From Rhabditophanes sp. KR3021 (lineage: Eukaryota; Nematoda; Chromadorea; Rhabditida; Alloionematidae), in NCBI GenBank assembly GCA_963281155.1, contig CAUJLY010000002.1, positions 1,178,001 to 1,242,000 on the forward strand: 64,000 bases of DNA, written 5' to 3'. The translations under genes were made by a program, and so were the position numbers. Positions within the stretch are counted from its first letter, which is position 1. Each line of letters starts with the position of its first letter. Below, piece after piece: positions 62,055 through 64,000 of the stretch. The notes under the pieces are model-generated. The model saw only the letters and a list, made by a program, of their open reading frames with translations. It was not told the DNA's origin and did not search any database.

Positions 62055-62816
62055 TCGAGTTAATATGATCAGGAAAAGGTTGATTTGTGGATGTCATATT
62101 AAACAATTGCTAAAGACACAATAAAGATAACTAAAAGCAAAACTAACTGTAATATCAAACTCTTGCTGTCTATCGAAATCCGGCTTCAACGGCATCATTT
62201 TCATTAAGTGTAGCTGTAGAAAATCAAAATATTATGTGAAATGAAGGAAAAGTAACTGTTTCTATAAGGTTGTTTGAATGTAAATGATTAAATTTATTTT
62301 TATTAATATATATAAACACTCATCTCCTTCAATCCTCTTCATTTAGTTTCGGCTATGGCCTGGGAGTGGTTAGAATTGCAATTAAGTTATGGTAAGTCCT
62401 AAGGCAAAATAGGGTAAGACTAATAATTTTTGACAAATGTCAAGTAATCCTTAATATGATGTGTGTTGAAGCAATAGTGTTTGGTAATATATTATTGCTG
62501 AGTTGTTAACATTCTCTATATAATTAAGATTTATTTTTGCCTTGGTTGCGGGGGATTAATTCAAGATAGGATTAGAAGACAGTTATTGCTTTGAGCATAT
62601 TTGCCCTCCGAGATCCTTAAACGAATATTACAATGTGTGGGAATATTAAAAAAATTTATTATATCAAGTTATATGAAAATAATATTTGATGATTACCATC
62701 AGTCATAACAATTAAAACAAATTAAAACAACACAAAAAATGTAAACAAAACAATGATTGGGGCACAAATGAAGTTGCATTAAGTTGCAAGAATAACACTA
62801 AGTATACCCAAGTGTT
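62055..62816. other. Spacer with a probable upstream AP-2 exon
   Basis: Contains a likely small exon on the minus strand near 62216-62153 (MKMMPLKPDFDRQQEF) with an acceptor (tttctacag) and a donor (gttagt), probably the AP-2 5' end. The remainder is AT-rich 3' UTR and spacer for the neuroguidin gene. Confidence 0.4.
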
Positions 62817-63683
62817 TTATTTCTTCCCACCTTTCTTCTTCTTGCCTCCTTTTTTGCTTTTCTTAGCATTAGGTCCGCCAGGACGAGGTCCCTTTCTTTT
62901 TTTCCCAGTTTTCGGTCCTTCTTTAGCTCCCATGTAATCTCCATACACCAGCAATTTGTCAAGAGCATCTGCCTGTTGAGATCCTTTTTGTGCTCCCTTT
63001 TGCTTTTTGCTCAGCCTTTGCCTTCTGTAATTGGACTCTTCCATTTTCTTTAAATCGGCTTGTTTCTTGAGGAACTTTTCATTCCCAATTCCATCCTTAA
63101 TTTCTTCGGGGGCATTTGAGTATTGTGCACGAAGTTCCCCAATCAAAGACGATTGTACAGCATTCCGACGAATCACCTCTGCCTTTCTAATCTCCTTCTC
63201 TTCATCGTCTCCATCATATCTAACAGCTGAAATTTGAGGGGCCTTGTATTTCTTAACACCTCCATCTTCCTCAGCATCAGAAGCATCTGAATCGTCACTA
63301 AACACCATCCCATTAGGGTCTGGTTTGCTTTCTTCAGCCTCTTCGTAATCAGTTTTGGCAGATAAGAGTTTATCAATTTGCCCCTTCATCTTACTTTCGA
63401 TAGGCCTAATTTTCTCCAGGATTACTCTTAAATAGACGAGTCTTTCCACCGACTTTTTACCTTGAATTGATTCTCCTTTAGCCATAATACTCATTAGATT
63501 AACCATCTCCACAAGATAAAGCACCATATCATGGTTCTTTAGCCCTAGTATATCCAATCCATCAGATGTGTTGGCGGCTGAAGCGGCATTAGAAAATAGC
63601 TTGACGGCTTCTAATAATTCTTCGCTACTAGTCAAACTTTCAGCGGCAATTTCTGAAAATTCCATGCTTTGGACACCATCCAT
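62817..63683 (-). CDS. NGDN: Neuroguidin (Sas10/Utp3/C1D family)
   Basis: A single exon encodes 288 residues from ATG 63683 (MDGVQSMEF). The longer frame opens only with a non-ATG codon, so this start is preferred. The N-terminal third is the Sas10/Utp3/C1D helical domain: GLDILGLKNHDMVLYLVEMV, the LK...LL-type signature of this family. An RPIESKMKGQIDKLLS helix and an acidic stretch (DDSDASDAEED) follow. The C-terminal part carries the neuroguidin basic region (ESNYRRQRLSKKQKG) and ends in a Lys/Gly-rich nuclear tail. The family works in the small-subunit processome in the nucleolus; vertebrate neuroguidin also binds eIF4E. The gene shares a 250 bp divergent promoter with the partial gene starting at 63936. 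Confidence 0.88.
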   Translation of the reverse strand: MDGVQSMEFSEIAAESLTSSEELLEAVKLFSNAASAANTSDGLDILGLKNHDMVLYLVEMVNLMSIMAKGESIQGKKSVERLVYLRVILEKIRPIESKMKGQIDKLLSAKTDYEEAEESKPDPNGMVFSDDSDASDAEEDGGVKKYKAPQISAVRYDGDDEEKEIRKAEVIRRNAVQSSLIGELRAQYSNAPEEIKDGIGNEKFLKKQADLKKMEESNYRRQRLSKKQKGAQKGSQQADALDKLLVYGDYMGAKEGPKTGKKRKGPRPGGPNAKKSKKGGKKKKGGKK

Positions 63684-63935
63684 TTTAACAATAAAATTTA
63701 ACACAAAAAGAAACTAAATATTTCAAACCATCTCAACTTTCCATTCTCTCTACCAACAACAATCGTGCCAAGATCTATCGGGCTCAAGACCTACACTAAA
63801 TAAAGCACACACATACACAGCAACTGATAAGCACACATAAACATCCCAACTGTGTTTTTCTCAATAACAAAAGTCAAAATTCATTTAATATATTGAACCG
63901 AAGAGCATCTCGTCAATATCTTAATATACCACAAG

Positions 63936-64000
63936 ATGCTGCTGTCACGCTCTGCTTTTGGGCATTTAAGGAGACCCCAATGTTTGGTTGAGCATGTGCG
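63936..64000 (+). CDS. Start of a possible mitochondrial protein (cut by the window end)
   Basis: ATG 63936 opens 21 codons (MLLSRSAFGHLRRPQCLVEH) running off the window. The peptide is rich in Arg, Leu and Ser and lacks acidic residues until the end, as in mitochondrial targeting sequences. It starts 253 bp from the divergent neuroguidin start, a common spacing here. The product cannot be identified. Confidence 0.35.
   Translation, partial: MLLSRSAFGHLRRPQCLVEHV

Noticed and set aside
1..64000. tRNA, rRNA, microRNA or transposon terminal repeats
   Set aside because: I looked for B-box-like and well-known conserved microRNA sequences and for inverted ends, and saw none; a covariance-model scan would be needed to exclude them.

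Overview
This window is nuclear DNA from a bilaterian animal with an AT-rich, fairly compact genome. The evidence is spliced genes with GT-AG introns, AATAAA-type 3' ends, and animal-specific proteins: a Toll receptor, RIM-binding protein, transcription factor AP-2, an IMD-domain missing-in-metastasis protein and Barentsz/CASC3. Many introns are only 37-46 bp. I cannot name the species. Reduced or fast-evolving protostomes (for example mites or orthonectids) would fit, but nothing here decides it.

Layout, left to right. Missing-in-metastasis-like gene, + (1132-2769). A decayed membrane-protein gene, - (3513-4898), with a second fragment at 5185-5363. Two small nuclear-type genes on - (6307-7150 and 7542-8028; the second has a Myb/SANT-like domain). 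A 5.1 kb gene-poor stretch. DDX47 RNA helicase, - (13161-14824), sharing a repeat-bearing divergent promoter with an unrecognised gene, + (15450-16411). CASC3/Barentsz, - (16722-18167). CNOT4 ubiquitin ligase, + (19771-22200). An ER thioredoxin-fold protein ending in RDEL, - (22537-25516). A 3.4 kb stretch with two gene relics. RIM-binding protein, - (28968-41531, 13 exons). Toll-family receptor, - (45312-50405). A 7.9 kb gene-free stretch. SUCLA2, + (58350-59700). AP-2, - (60350-62054). Neuroguidin, - (62817-63683). The start of a possible mitochondrial protein, + (63936 to the window end).

The intact genes are mostly conserved housekeeping genes of RNA handling (DDX47, neuroguidin, CASC3, CNOT4) and metabolism (SUCLA2), mixed with developmental or neuronal genes (Toll, AP-2, RIMBP, MIM). 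I see no operon-like or pathway cluster.

The most interesting signal is in the non-genic DNA. At least seven protein-coding relics lie between or inside the genes, readable only across frameshifts or in-frame stops. Four sit inside introns about 1-2.4 kb long, against a usual 37-140 bp, and all four are antisense to the host gene. Two of these share an unusual CX2C-X18-C zinc-finger-like motif ending in RERRC with identical spacing, so they look like members of an undescribed dispersed family. Other relics resemble a signal-peptide/single-pass membrane protein, a BTB-BACK protein and possibly a GlcNAc-transferase. Splice models were built by hand. For RIMBP (4503 nt), Toll (3912 nt), DDX47 (1485 nt), the RDEL protein (1950 nt) and AP-2 (1350 nt) they close to whole numbers of codons, which supports them.
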